From Agromyces bauzanensis (lineage in GTDB: Bacteria > Actinomycetota > Actinomycetes > Actinomycetales > Microbacteriaceae): 64,000 nucleotides of DNA. The position numbers were made by a program, and so were the translations under genes. The notes beneath the pieces were generated by a model. It was not told where the DNA came from and searched no databases. It worked only from the letters and a program-made list of their open reading frames with translations. Below, in pieces: positions 51,328 to 60,047 of the stretch. The number at the start of each line of letters is the position of its first letter. The stretch's first letter is position 1. The DNA lies in assembly GCF_014645655.1 (NCBI RefSeq), contig NZ_BMMD01000014.1:1-64000 (forward strand), written 5' to 3'.

Positions 51328-51996
51328 CTACTCGAGCGTCGCGAACTTCTCGATGTCGCGCTCGGTGCCCGTGACGATGATGAGGTCGCGGTTCGTGACC
51401 ACGGTCTTCTCGGTCGCGTACGTGAACGGATTGCCGGGGCTCTTCACGCCGACCACGGTCACGTTGTGCCGGCTGCGCACGCCCGATTCGCTGAGGGTCC
51501 GGCCGCGGATCAGCTTCGGCGGGTACATCTTCACGAGGGCGAAGTCGTCGTCGAACTCGATGAAGTCGAGCATGCGGCCGCTGACGAGATGCGCGGTGCG
51601 CTCGCCCGCCTCGCGTTCGGGGTAGATGACGTGATTCGCGCCGATGCGCTCGAGGATCTTGCCGTGCGACTGCGAGATCGCCTTGGCCCAGATCTGTGGG
51701 ATCTTGAGGTCGACGAGGTTCGCCGTGATGAGCACGGATGCCTCGATCGACGAGCCCACGGCGCAAACGGCGATCGAGAAGTCCTGGGCGCCGATCTGCT
51801 GCAGTGCCTCGATGGACCGCGCGTCGGCGACCACCGCGTGCGTGACCCGCTCCGCCCACTTCTGCACGAGCGCCTCGTCGTCGTCGACGGCGAGCACCTC
51901 GCGGCCCAGGCGGTCGAGCTGGCCTGCCGTTGCCGCTCCGAAGCGGCCGAGGCCGATGACGAGCACCGGCGCGTCGTGCCTGATCCGCTCAACCAA
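51328..51996 (-). CDS. trkA: Potassium uptake regulatory subunit TrkA/KtrA (RCK protein)
   Basis: A 222-residue cytosolic gating subunit: RCK-N domain with VIGLGRFGAATA nucleotide site and AVDDDEALVQ, then RCK-C (LIRGRTLSESGVRSRHNVTVVGV). It binds ATP/ADP or NAD(H) and opens the membrane subunit encoded just upstream; the two genes overlap by 8 bp. Confidence 0.95.
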   Translation of the reverse strand: MVERIRHDAPVLVIGLGRFGAATAGQLDRLGREVLAVDDDEALVQKWAERVTHAVVADARSIEALQQIGAQDFSIAVCAVGSSIEASVLITANLVDLKIPQIWAKAISQSHGKILERIGANHVIYPEREAGERTAHLVSGRMLDFIEFDDDFALVKMYPPKLIRGRTLSESGVRSRHNVTVVGVKSPGNPFTYATEKTVVTNRDLIIVTGTERDIEKFATLE

Positions 51997-53434
51997 CGAT
52001 GGGCCTCTCTTCCGGACGCTTGAACAACTGCCGGCGCTGGCTGGCCGCCAGTGCTGCGGCGAGTGTCACTGTACCAACCCGACCCATGAACATGGTGGCA
52101 GCCATCACGTACTTCCCCTCGGGCGGCAGGTCGAAGGTGAGGCCGGTCGACAGCCCGCAGGTGGCGAAGCCCGAGATCACGTCGAACAGCACGAAGTCGA
52201 GCGGCGACTTGGTGATCTGGGTGATGATCACGGTCGAGACGGCCACAATCGTCGCACCCCAGAGCACCACGCTCACCGACAACCGCAGTATGTCGCGGGG
52301 GATGCGGCGTCCGAACGCCTCCATGGCGGGCGCGCCCCTGGCCTCCGCGTAGGCCGCGAGGAACAGTACGGCGAGCGTGGTCACCTTGATGCCGCCGGCC
52401 GTGGACGCCGAACCGCCGCCGACGAACATGAGCATGTCGGTCACGAGCAGGCTCGAGCTGTACAGGTCGGCCATGTCGATCGTCGAGAAGCCACCCGAGC
52501 GCGTCATCGTCGACATGAAGAACGCCTCGTACAACGTCTTGCCGAACCCGAATGCGCCGTACGTCTTCGGGTTGTCGTACTCCAGCACCAGAAACGTGAG
52601 CGCCCCCGCGATCCACAGCACCACGGTGGTCGTCAGCGTGAGCTTCACGTGCACGCTCCAACGGTGCGGAATCCGCCAGGTGCGGAGCAGTGCGAAGATC
52701 ACGGGGAACCCGAGGCTGCCGAGTAACACGTCGAGCATCATGAGCGACTGGAACCAGTAGTCGTCGAAGAACTCGACGGGCCCCAGCAGGTTGGGGGCGA
52801 AGCCGGTGTTCGTGAATGCGCTCACCGAGTAGTACGCCGAGTACCAGACGCTCGTGCCCACGTCGTACCCCTGTGCGAGCACGCTCGGGATCATGCCGAG
52901 GAAGATCACGAACTCGATCGACAGGGTGCTCAGGGCGACGGTCGCGAGCAGGCCGCCGACCTCGCCGAGTCGGATCGCCTGACTCTCGGACACGGGTCCC
53001 GCGTGGGCGCGCGAAGGGTTCGTGTCACTCGCCGCGATGAGTCTGGCCCTGAGGCCGAGCCGTCGCGAGATGACGAGACCGAGGATCGACGCGAGCGTCA
53101 GCACACCCATGCCGCCGACGTTCATGCCGATGAAGATGACGGCGTTGCCGAACGGCGACCAGTGCGTGGCCATGTCGACCGTCGTGAGGCCCGTGACGCA
53201 GATGGTGGAGACCGCGGTGAAGAGCGCGTCGTGGAGCGGCGTGCCCCGGCCTTCGCCCGCCCGGGCGATCGGCAGGCTGAGCAACAGCGTCGTGATCAGG
53301 ATGAGCCCCGCGAACACGAGGATCGCGAACCGCGCGGGCGAGCTCCTGACGAGCGTGTCGAGGGCGTCTCGAACGCGCCCGAGCCAGGACCGCTGGTCGC
53401 TTCGCCCACCGCGGCCGATCGGCTGTGCGCGCAT
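51989..53434 (-). CDS. trkH: Potassium uptake membrane subunit TrkH/KtrB
   Basis: A 481-residue K+ channel-like transporter with four pore repeats, each with a selectivity Gly: TAVSTICVTGLT, YYSVSAFTNTGFAP, MTRSGGFSTID and VISGFATCGLSTG. KtrB length fits. The basic N-terminus lies in the cytosol. It forms an operon with trkA. Confidence 0.95.
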   Translation of the reverse strand: MRAQPIGRGGRSDQRSWLGRVRDALDTLVRSSPARFAILVFAGLILITTLLLSLPIARAGEGRGTPLHDALFTAVSTICVTGLTTVDMATHWSPFGNAVIFIGMNVGGMGVLTLASILGLVISRRLGLRARLIAASDTNPSRAHAGPVSESQAIRLGEVGGLLATVALSTLSIEFVIFLGMIPSVLAQGYDVGTSVWYSAYYSVSAFTNTGFAPNLLGPVEFFDDYWFQSLMMLDVLLGSLGFPVIFALLRTWRIPHRWSVHVKLTLTTTVVLWIAGALTFLVLEYDNPKTYGAFGFGKTLYEAFFMSTMTRSGGFSTIDMADLYSSSLLVTDMLMFVGGGSASTAGGIKVTTLAVLFLAAYAEARGAPAMEAFGRRIPRDILRLSVSVVLWGATIVAVSTVIITQITKSPLDFVLFDVISGFATCGLSTGLTFDLPPEGKYVMAATMFMGRVGTVTLAAALAASQRRQLFKRPEERPIVG

Positions 53435-53494
53435 CGAGCCCCCTCACGTGCCTCCACCGAACGCGTGAGTCATGGTACTCCTCGCCATGATTGA

Positions 53495-53966
53495 CTAGAG
53501 CGTGTCTCCTATGTCCATGCGAGGCAGGCGTGGAGGACGGTGGCGGCGCGGTAGGTGATGGCGAGCTTGGAGCGTTCCCACGACGTTTCGCCCCGTGTAG
53601 GCGGTGGTGTCCAGAGCGGGTGATCTGCCGCCGCGGCGTCCACGCTTCTTGCGCGCGGCGATCTGGTCGCTCTTCTCGGGGATCACGACCTTGATCCCGC
53701 GGGCGTGGAGTGCCCGGCGGATCACGCAAGCGGAGTAGGCCTTGTCGGCAATCACCGCGTCCGGATCCGGGACCGGTGGATGATGCCCTCCACGACCCGA
53801 CGGTCCTCCCGGAACGGATGCACACGACGCCCAGCGTTCGAGGGCGGCAACGGCTCCAACCGAGCCCACGGCTCGTCAGCCAGGACACGGGAACGAGAAC
53901 GCGACTTCGAAGACACGAACCCAGCATCCCGCCGAAACCATCGCACACATGGGAGACACGCTCTAG
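53495..53966. mobile_element. Internally deleted IS5-family (IS427-like) element
   Basis: 472 bp bounded by AGCGTGTCTCCTATGT and ACATGGGAGACACGCT, inverted with one mismatch, inside CTAG at both ends (probable target duplication, or part of the palindromic target). The minus strand encodes transposase pieces: PDAVIADKAYSACVIRRALH, GIKVVIPEKSDQIAARKKRG and a C-terminal LAITYRAATVLHACLAWT, in different frames. The first catalytic part is deleted, so it cannot move by itself. It stands 10 bp before the ArsR gene. Confidence 0.85.
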
Positions 53967-53969
53967 CCT
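53964..53969 (+). promoter_or_regulatory. -10 box of the ArsR gene formed at the IS boundary
   Basis: TAGCCT lies 6 nt before the ATG, the leaderless arrangement seen in at least ten other genes here. Its TAG is part of the CTAG at the IS end, so the element supplies everything upstream of the -10 box. Confidence 0.55.
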
Positions 53970-53975
53970 TGTCGC

Positions 53976-54413
53976 ATGGCGGACATCTTCGACGTGGTAG
54001 CGGATACGACGCGACGCGACATCCTCGCCGTGCTCCTCGAACGGGAGACCGCAGCGCCGCAGTCCGCCGGCGAGATCAGCGTCTCCGAGATCGTCTCGAC
54101 CCTCGGGCTCAGCCAGCCCACGGTCTCGAAGCACCTGAAGGTGCTGCGCGAGGCGGGGCTCGTCGGGGTTCGCGAGGAGGGCCAGCACCGTTACTACCAC
54201 CTCGACCGCGGTCCGCTCGAGGTGCTCGAGGACTGGCTCATCCCCTTCGTGTCGTCGGAGGCCGCAGCGGATGCCGCGACCCTCGCCGGTCTCGAGGCCG
54301 GCTCCGCGACGCTCAACCAGGAACAACGCGCGTTCGCGTCGGCGATCGGCAAGGCGTTCGCCGAGACGGCACATCAGGTGACCGCGGCCGTCACGTCGAA
54401 GAAGCGCAAGTAA
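53976..54413 (+). CDS. ArsR-family winged-helix regulator
   Basis: A 145-residue repressor: FDVVADTTRRDILAVLLE, SEIVSTLGLSQPTVSKHLKV (recognition helix), GLVGVREEGQHRYYHLDRGP. The Cys metal-binding motif of ArsR/SmtB (ELCVCDL) is absent, so metal sensing is unlikely. No Shine-Dalgarno; see the -10 box at 53964. Its 5' flank was replaced by an IS element, which may change its expression. Confidence 0.9.
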   Translation: MADIFDVVADTTRRDILAVLLERETAAPQSAGEISVSEIVSTLGLSQPTVSKHLKVLREAGLVGVREEGQHRYYHLDRGPLEVLEDWLIPFVSSEAAADAATLAGLEAGSATLNQEQRAFASAIGKAFAETAHQVTAAVTSKKRK

Positions 54414-54416
54414 CCC

Positions 54417-54484
54417 GGTGGTCGAGTAGCGCGTCATCCGCCCTGTGGTCGAGTAGGCGCGCCAGCGCCCGATATCGAGACCCG
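54417..54484. repeat. GTGGTCGAGTAG repeat, second locus
   Basis: Two units (GGTGGTCGAGTAGCGCG and GTGGTCGAGTAGGCGCG) ending in TATCGAGACCC, just after the ArsR stop. The same unit as at 47696, again right at a gene end. Confidence 0.75.
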
Positions 54485-54504
54485 GGACCCGACCCCGGAA
54501 CCCC

Positions 54505-54987
54505 TCAGCGCCAGACGAGCACGAGCACGAACCCCAAGCACGCGGCCGCACTCGTGAGGGCGCGGACGTGGTTCCACGCCTGCCAGCCCGGACGGAACTC
54601 CGCCCACGCCGTGGCGAGATCCGAGGCGTCGGTGGATGCCGCCGCGAGGCGGTTGTTGCGCGGCACGTTGGCGCCCCCGGTGACGCCGATGGCGCCGACG
54701 AGGTAGAGCGCCGCGGCGCCCACCGCCCACCACGTGCCTCCGCCGAGCGAGCCGACGAGCGCGAACACGGCGACCACGATCGCGAGCAGCGCCGTGCCGA
54801 ACAGCACGAGCATGAGCGGTGGCCGCACGGCGGTCACGTTCATCTCCCGCATTGCTCGGGCCGCGTCGGCGGCGGGCAGCCGGTCGAGACCTTGTGTCAC
54901 GAAGGCCGAGAAGGCGGTGAAGATGCCGGCGGCGACGCCGGTGCCGAGGATCGTCGCGACGAGCAGCACGTCGATGAGCCAGGTCAT
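54505..54987 (-). CDS. DUF1772 (anthrone oxygenase-like) membrane protein
   Basis: A 160-residue protein with four helices: DVLLVATILGTGVAAGIFTA, VRPPLMLVLFGTALLAIVVA, VGAAALYLVGAIGVTGGANVP, then the family motif NVPRNNRL and WNHVRALTSAAACL. DUF1772 members are related to anthrone oxygenases, though bacterial roles are not known. Confidence 0.88.
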   Translation of the reverse strand: MTWLIDVLLVATILGTGVAAGIFTAFSAFVTQGLDRLPAADAARAMREMNVTAVRPPLMLVLFGTALLAIVVAVFALVGSLGGGTWWAVGAAALYLVGAIGVTGGANVPRNNRLAAASTDASDLATAWAEFRPGWQAWNHVRALTSAAACLGFVLVLVWR

Positions 54988-55012
54988 GCGACCAGTCTGC
55001 CGCGCACCGCCG

Positions 55013-55522
55013 TCAGCGCAGCGGCTTGATCATCTCCAGTTCCAGGCCGCCGGGCCGGAGCTCGTAGTCGCGGCTCCGCCCGGTGAGGCCGAAGCCGAGC
55101 TTCTCGTAGAAACGCTTGGCGCGCGGGTTGTCCTCATGCACCTCGAGGCGCAGCGTGTCGCCGTGCCCGAGCGCCCAGCGCTCAACTGCCTCGAGGAGGA
55201 GCCGGGAGACGCCTGCCTTCTCACCGCGGTGGTCGGGCGCCACGTAGACGCCGACGAGCATGGGGCCGCTCGTGGCATCCGGGATATAGCCGCCCATGTG
55301 ACCCACCCACCGCTCGCCGTCGATCGCGACGATCGAGGTCTGGCCGGGCATCGTGCCGCGCGCGGCACGCGCGCGCCAGCCGGCCTCGTCGACCGTGAGC
55401 GCGTGTTCGAGGGTCTCGCCGTACGCGAGCGGGTAATCGCGGAGCATTTCGAGACGGAGCGCGCGCCACTGGCGCCAGTCGTCCTCGTTCGTCGCGCGGA
55501 TGACGAGGTCGGGGTGCGGCAT
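55013..55522 (-). CDS. GNAT-family N-acetyltransferase
   Basis: A 169-residue acetyltransferase: VIRATNEDDWRQWRALRLEML, VGHMGGYI, MLVGVYVAPDHRGEKAGVSRLLL (acetyl-CoA loop, RGEKAGV where RGxGxG is usual), LRLEVHEDNPRAKRFYEKLGF. Acceptor unknown. TAGCGT 6 nt before the ATG suggests leaderless translation. Confidence 0.9.
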   Translation of the reverse strand: MPHPDLVIRATNEDDWRQWRALRLEMLRDYPLAYGETLEHALTVDEAGWRARAARGTMPGQTSIVAIDGERWVGHMGGYIPDATSGPMLVGVYVAPDHRGEKAGVSRLLLEAVERWALGHGDTLRLEVHEDNPRAKRFYEKLGFGLTGRSRDYELRPGGLELEMIKPLR

Positions 55523-55636
55523 CCTCCGACGCTAACGCGTCGGGGCCCGTCCGTCCGAATCCGGTAGACTACCCCGAGGCTTTCCCGCCTCCGGCTGCGG
55601 CACGCGCGGCCGTCTCGACTTTTCTGTGAGGTTCAG

Positions 55637-55735
55637 ATGGGTTCCGTCATCAAGAAGCGCCGCAAGCGCATGGCGAAGAAGAAGCACCGCAAGCTGCTGC
55701 GCAAGACGCGCCACCAGCGTCGCAACAAGAAGTAG
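55637..55735 (+). CDS. Small ribosomal subunit protein bS22 (AURKAIP1/COX24 domain)
   Basis: A 32-residue, very basic protein ([19 protein letters not shown] and [13 protein letters not shown]). This is the actinobacterial bS22 protein of the small ribosomal subunit, related to mitochondrial mS38. GAGG lies 5 nt before the ATG. A TAGACT box at 55565-55570 gives a leader of about 60 nt, unlike the leaderless genes around it. Too short for most gene finders. Confidence 0.95.
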   Translation: MGSVIKKRRKRMAKKKHRKLLRKTRHQRRNKK

Positions 55736-55815
55736 TCGTCTCGCACGACCGGCTGAGCGTCAGGCCATCGGTCTGGCGCTTTTCGCTGTGCCCGGCGCCG
55801 TGCCGACCATCTCCC

Positions 55816-55877
55816 ATGTTTCCGTTCCCGCGCCGGGTTGCCGTTGGAACGGGCACACTGCGCGGGAACGGAAACAT
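55816..55877. repeat. 18-bp perfect inverted repeat
   Basis: ATGTTTCCGTTCCCGCGC (55816-55833) and its exact complement (55860-55877) flank 26 bp that hold a smaller palindrome, CCGTTGGAACGG. It lies between bS22 and the glutaredoxin gene, too far from the bS22 stop (80 bp) to be a clear terminator and without a T run. It resembles REP-type elements. Confidence 0.85.
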
Positions 55878-55916
55878 CCGGCGGGGGCGCGGGAGCGGCG
55901 CGGTTAGGCTGGAGGC

Positions 55917-56186
55917 GTGACCCGAGACATCCGCCTGACCCTCATCGGCAAGCCCGGCTGCCATCTCTGCGACGACGCGCGCGAGGTCCTGCAGGCCGTG
56001 ATGGCCGAGGTCGAGGCGTCGGATGCCGCGCCGCGACTGCACTTCGACGAGCGCTCGATCCTCGACGACGAGGATCTGGCCGCCCGCTACGCTGAGGAGA
56101 TCCCCGTGCTGCTCATCGACGGCGAGGTGCACAACTACTGGCGCATCGACCCGGTGCGGCTGAAGACGGCGCTGCGGGCGGGTTGA
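55917..56186 (+). CDS. Glutaredoxin-like protein
   Basis: An 89-residue thioredoxin-fold protein: LTLIGKPGCHLCDDAREVL with the CxxC pair, and EIPVLLIDGEV with the cis-Pro. Of the DUF836 type in bacteria. Probably a thiol-disulfide exchange protein. GTG start 6 nt after TAGGCT, leaderless. Confidence 0.9.
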   Translation: MTRDIRLTLIGKPGCHLCDDAREVLQAVMAEVEASDAAPRLHFDERSILDDEDLAARYAEEIPVLLIDGEVHNYWRIDPVRLKTALRAG

Positions 56187-56255
56187 CGCCGTAGCCGCGG
56201 CATCAGGAGCCGTCAACCACTTGCTGCACAGCCGCCCGCCGTATTGACTGTGCGC

Positions 56256-57830
56256 ATGACGAGCCTCTGGAGAGCCACGGCCGCGCAGGGCGGGGGCGAG
56301 GACGCCGGCGAGATGCCGAGTTCGCGCTATGAGGTCGCCGTCCTGCCGGTGGAGCGCTTCGACGTCGTCGTGGTCGGGGCTGGGATCACCGGTCTCGCGA
56401 CCGCCCTCATGTTGGTGCGCGGGGGCCTCGAGGTGGTGGTCGTCGAGGCGAGCGACGTGGCCGCGCTCGCGACGGGCGCGAACACCGGCAAGGCCAGCGT
56501 GCTGCAGGGCTCCGTGCTGCAGCGGATCCGGCGCGCGCACTCGACTCGTCTCGTGCAGGCGTACGTCGAGGCGAATCTCGACGGGCAGCGGTGGATCGCC
56601 GAGTTCGCGCAGCACCACGGCGTGCCCGTGTCCGAGGAGACCGCGTACAGCTACGCGAGCACCGAGGCGGGCCTGCGCATCGTCGACCGCGAGCTCGCCG
56701 CCGCGCTCGCCGCCGGGTTGCCGGCCGAGCGGGTCGATCGGATGCCGGTCGCCTTCCCGTTCGCGGGTGCCGTCGCGCTGCCCGGTCAGCTCGCGCTCGA
56801 CCCGTACCGCCTCGCCGTGGCGATGGCGCGGGCGTTCGTCGCCGAGGGCGGCGTGCTGCTCGAGCGCACGCGCGTCGAGGGTGTGCACGCGGGCCGGCCG
56901 GTCGAGGTGCACACGCCCACCGGCACGATCCGAGCGGATGCCGCGGTCATCGCAACCGCGACCCCGATCCTCGATCGCGGCCTCTACTTCGCGAAGCTGC
57001 GCGCCTCGCGAAGCTACCTCACGTCGTACCGGGTCGCCGCCCCGCCGCCGCCCGGGCTCTTCCTCTCGGTGGACGAACCGACGCGCACGATCCGCACCAC
57101 GCCCGACGTCGACCCCGCCGCAGGCGCGGGCGCCGGTGCGCCGCCACTGCTCCTCGTCGGCGGCAACGACCACCCGGTGGGCGGCGCTCCGTCGACCGAG
57201 GCGAAGGTGCAGGACCTCATCGACTGGACGCACCGGCACTTCGGGGGCGCCGAGCTCACGCACCGGTGGGCGGCGCAGGACTACCACTCGCTGAACCTGG
57301 TGCCGTTCGCGGGCCGGATGCCGCGCGGCCTCGGGCGAGTCCGGTTCGCCACGGGCTACGGCAAGTGGGGGCTCACCAACGGCGTAGCGGCCGCCATTCG
57401 CATCTCGTCGGAGATCCTCGGCGTCTCGTGGTTCGAGCGACGGCCCTGGATCCGGGTCATCGGCTCGCGGGTCACGATGCCAGGCGACCTCGCCCGCGGC
57501 GTGGGGGAGGGCGCCCGCGTCGCGCGCGACCTCGCGTCGGGCTGGGCGGGGGCGCAGGCGCATCCGGCACCAGTGCCCCGACCGGCCGAGGGCGAGGGCA
57601 CCGTCGTCAATCGCGGGGGCGTGCCGTACGGAGTGTCCACCGTCGACGGGCGCACGTGCGCGGTGCGCGCTGTGTGCACGCACCTCGGCGGCGTGCTGCG
57701 GTGGAACGACGCCGAGTCGACGTGGGATTGCCCACTGCACGGATCGCGCTTCGAGGCATCCGGCCGACACATCGAGGGACCGGCGGTCTACGACCTGCCC
57801 GAGACGACCCGCACGCGTCCGCGGATCTGA
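56256..57830 (+). CDS. FAD-dependent oxidoreductase with C-terminal Rieske domain
   Basis: A 524-residue protein. The DAO-type FAD domain begins FDVVVVGAGITGLATALML, VVEASDVAALATGANTGKAS; it ends with FATGYGKWGLTNGVAAA. The last 110 residues are a Rieske [2Fe-2S] domain with the cluster ligands in CTHLGG (Cys, His) and CPLHGSRF (Cys, His). Such fusions (YhfW-like) are thought to oxidise small amines or amino acids. Convergent with the FGE gene; 1 bp separates the stops. Confidence 0.9.
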   Translation: MTSLWRATAAQGGGEDAGEMPSSRYEVAVLPVERFDVVVVGAGITGLATALMLVRGGLEVVVVEASDVAALATGANTGKASVLQGSVLQRIRRAHSTRLVQAYVEANLDGQRWIAEFAQHHGVPVSEETAYSYASTEAGLRIVDRELAAALAAGLPAERVDRMPVAFPFAGAVALPGQLALDPYRLAVAMARAFVAEGGVLLERTRVEGVHAGRPVEVHTPTGTIRADAAVIATATPILDRGLYFAKLRASRSYLTSYRVAAPPPPGLFLSVDEPTRTIRTTPDVDPAAGAGAGAPPLLLVGGNDHPVGGAPSTEAKVQDLIDWTHRHFGGAELTHRWAAQDYHSLNLVPFAGRMPRGLGRVRFATGYGKWGLTNGVAAAIRISSEILGVSWFERRPWIRVIGSRVTMPGDLARGVGEGARVARDLASGWAGAQAHPAPVPRPAEGEGTVVNRGGVPYGVSTVDGRTCAVRAVCTHLGGVLRWNDAESTWDCPLHGSRFEASGRHIEGPAVYDLPETTRTRPRI

Positions 57831-57831
57831 A

Positions 57832-58749
57832 TCACGCGTCGCGCGCGCACCGGAATCCGATGTGCGTGGTCGCCGTGTCCTCGGCTTGGGGCGAGCGCGC
57901 GGCGGGCCGGTAGCGCAGGCAGTACTCGGGCGAGCACAGGTGCGAACCGCCCTTGAGCACGCGCCGGGCGATCCGGGAGCCGGGCTCGGCGGATGCCGCG
58001 GCGAGCAGGTTCGGGCGCTCGCCAGGCTCGACCGCCGCCTGGCCGGGCACCTCGTGCCGGGGCGCGTAGTAGTCGGTCGTCCACTCCCAGACGTTGCCCG
58101 TGACATCGTAGAACCCGAAGCCGTTCGCCGGGAAGGTCATCACGGGCGACGTGCCGACCCAGCCCTCCGCGCCGGTGTTGCGGTATGGGAAGTCGCCCTG
58201 CCATCGGTTCACCATGAGTCGGCCCGCCGGGCGTTCCTCGTCGCCCCAGGCGAAACGCGCGCCCGCGAGCCCCCCGCGGGCGGCGTACTCGAACTCGGCC
58301 TCGGTCGGCAGGCGTCTGCCGACCCACGCCGCATAGGCCGAGGCATCCTCGAAGCTCACCTGCAGGACCGGGTGAGTCGGCCGGTCGTCGACGGATGACC
58401 CGGGGCCGAACGGATGCCGCCAGCTCGCGTCGGGGACCCACCGCCACCACTGCCGCCAGTCGCGGAGGTCGACGGGGCCGGAGGTCGGGGTGAACACGAG
58501 CGCGCCGGGGACGAGCTCGTCGGGATCGGCACCCGGGAAGTCCGCCGGATCGAGCGGCCGCTCGGCCACCGTGACATAGCCCGTCGCCTCGACGAAGGCG
58601 GCGAACTGCTCGTTCGTGACCGGGTGCGCGTCGAGGTCGAAGGCTTCGACGGAGCGCTCGTGCACCGGCGTCTCCTCGGCGTAGAACTCGGCCGAGCCCA
58701 TGAGGAACGTGCCGCCGGGCAGGCGGACCATGGGTGTCGTCGCGGTCAC
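57832..58749 (-). CDS. Formylglycine-generating enzyme
   Basis: A 305-residue enzyme that converts a Cys in sulfatase CxPxR motifs to formylglycine. LPGGTFLMGS, HPVTNEQFAAFV, RLPTEAEFEYAARGG, GNVWEWTTDYY and GGSHLCSPEYCLRYRPAAR are all present; the two Cys of the last motif are the copper-binding pair that marks true FGE within the wider SUMF1 fold. GTG start 6 nt after TAGGGT. No sulfatase gene is in the window. Confidence 0.93.
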   Translation of the reverse strand: MTATTPMVRLPGGTFLMGSAEFYAEETPVHERSVEAFDLDAHPVTNEQFAAFVEATGYVTVAERPLDPADFPGADPDELVPGALVFTPTSGPVDLRDWRQWWRWVPDASWRHPFGPGSSVDDRPTHPVLQVSFEDASAYAAWVGRRLPTEAEFEYAARGGLAGARFAWGDEERPAGRLMVNRWQGDFPYRNTGAEGWVGTSPVMTFPANGFGFYDVTGNVWEWTTDYYAPRHEVPGQAAVEPGERPNLLAAASAEPGSRIARRVLKGGSHLCSPEYCLRYRPAARSPQAEDTATTHIGFRCARDA

Positions 58750-58758
58750 GATTCGACC

Positions 58759-59991
58759 CTACGTCGGATCCACGGGACCACCGCCGACGGCGGCGTCGCG
58801 GCCCTCGGGACGCTCGCGTGCGCGGTCCTCCGCTTCACGCCGTGCGAACCAGCCCGCGATCGGCACATCGGTCGACGAATGGGCGACGATCGAGAGGACG
58901 ATGGCCACGACGATCACGTGGAACATCAGCTCCGCGCCGGGAGCACCGCTCGCCAGCACGAGCAGCCCGTACAGCACCGAGGCGAATCCCTTGGGGCCGA
59001 ACCATGCCGCGGTCAGCCGCTCCTCCCAGGGCAGTCCGCCGCCGATCAGCGAGAGCTCGACCGCAGCCGGCCGGGCGAAGACGAGGAGGAGGACGGCGAA
59101 GACGTAGCCGGTCCACGGCACCTCGGCGAGGAATGACGGCGAGATGAGCGCACCGAACATCAGGACGGCGAGCAGCTTGACGAGTTCGGAGATCTGGCCG
59201 CCGAGGTCCTTGAACGCGTCGCGCATCTCGGGAGCCGCGGTGGCGATCGTGATGCCCGCGGCGTAGGCGGCGAGATAGAGGTTCGCGTGGGTGACGGTGC
59301 AGATCCCGAGCACGATGAGCGCGACGGCGATCGGCGTGAGCGCGGCGTACAGCGGCGTGCGGGAGAAGACCCTGCGCCGCACGAGCCACGAGACGGCCGT
59401 CGGCACCACGACGCCGACGAGGATGCCGAGCCCGAGCTCCTCGGCGAGCACGAGTGGTTCTGCCTCGGGGCCGCCCACCGCGGCGATGAGGAAGAGCACC
59501 ACGGGAAGGGCGAGCCCGTCGTTCAGCCCGGACTCCACTCCGAGGAGGTGCCGCACGCGAGCGGGAATCTCGCGGCGACCCACGATCGCCGAGGCGAACA
59601 CCGGGTCGGTCGGCGCGAGCACAGCCGCGACGAGGAACGCCTCGGGCCACGAGAACCCCAGTAACCAGACGCCGAGTGCTGCGGTGATGATGAAGGTGAT
59701 CGGCATGCCGAGGAGCAGTGCGCGCCCCGGGAGCTGCCACGCCGCGCGCAGGTCTCGGAGGCCCACCTCCTGGCCGTCGGTGAACAGCACGACGAAGAGC
59801 GCGAGCGAGGAGACGGTCGTGACCGTCGGGTCGGTGGGCGAGAGCACCACGACGTCGAGCACGCCGCTGCCGAGTGCGAACCCGGCCACGAGGAACAGCA
59901 CGGTCGTCGAGAGCACCGTGCGGTGCGCGAACCCCGAGATGAGGATCGCCGCGAGGAGGACCAGCGCGAACGACAGGAGCAGTGCTTCCAC
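58759..59991 (-). CDS. Na+/H+ antiporter (CPA1 type)
   Basis: A 410-residue antiporter with about 12 helices; the ion site is in VLAPTDPVFASAIVG and VESGLNDGLALPVVLF (the Asn-Asp pair). There is no large cytosolic tail; the protein ends with a short charged segment. It would help keep pH and Na+ balance. It lies 9 bp upstream of the FGE start, so the two may be cotranscribed. Confidence 0.92.
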   Translation of the reverse strand: MEALLLSFALVLLAAILISGFAHRTVLSTTVLFLVAGFALGSGVLDVVVLSPTDPTVTTVSSLALFVVLFTDGQEVGLRDLRAAWQLPGRALLLGMPITFIITAALGVWLLGFSWPEAFLVAAVLAPTDPVFASAIVGRREIPARVRHLLGVESGLNDGLALPVVLFLIAAVGGPEAEPLVLAEELGLGILVGVVVPTAVSWLVRRRVFSRTPLYAALTPIAVALIVLGICTVTHANLYLAAYAAGITIATAAPEMRDAFKDLGGQISELVKLLAVLMFGALISPSFLAEVPWTGYVFAVLLLVFARPAAVELSLIGGGLPWEERLTAAWFGPKGFASVLYGLLVLASGAPGAELMFHVIVVAIVLSIVAHSSTDVPIAGWFARREAEDRARERPEGRDAAVGGGPVDPT

Positions 59992-60047
59992 GTTCGCAGT
60001 CTGCCCGAGCCGCGACGCGCTGTCGATCGTCGGCTACGGCCGGCTTC

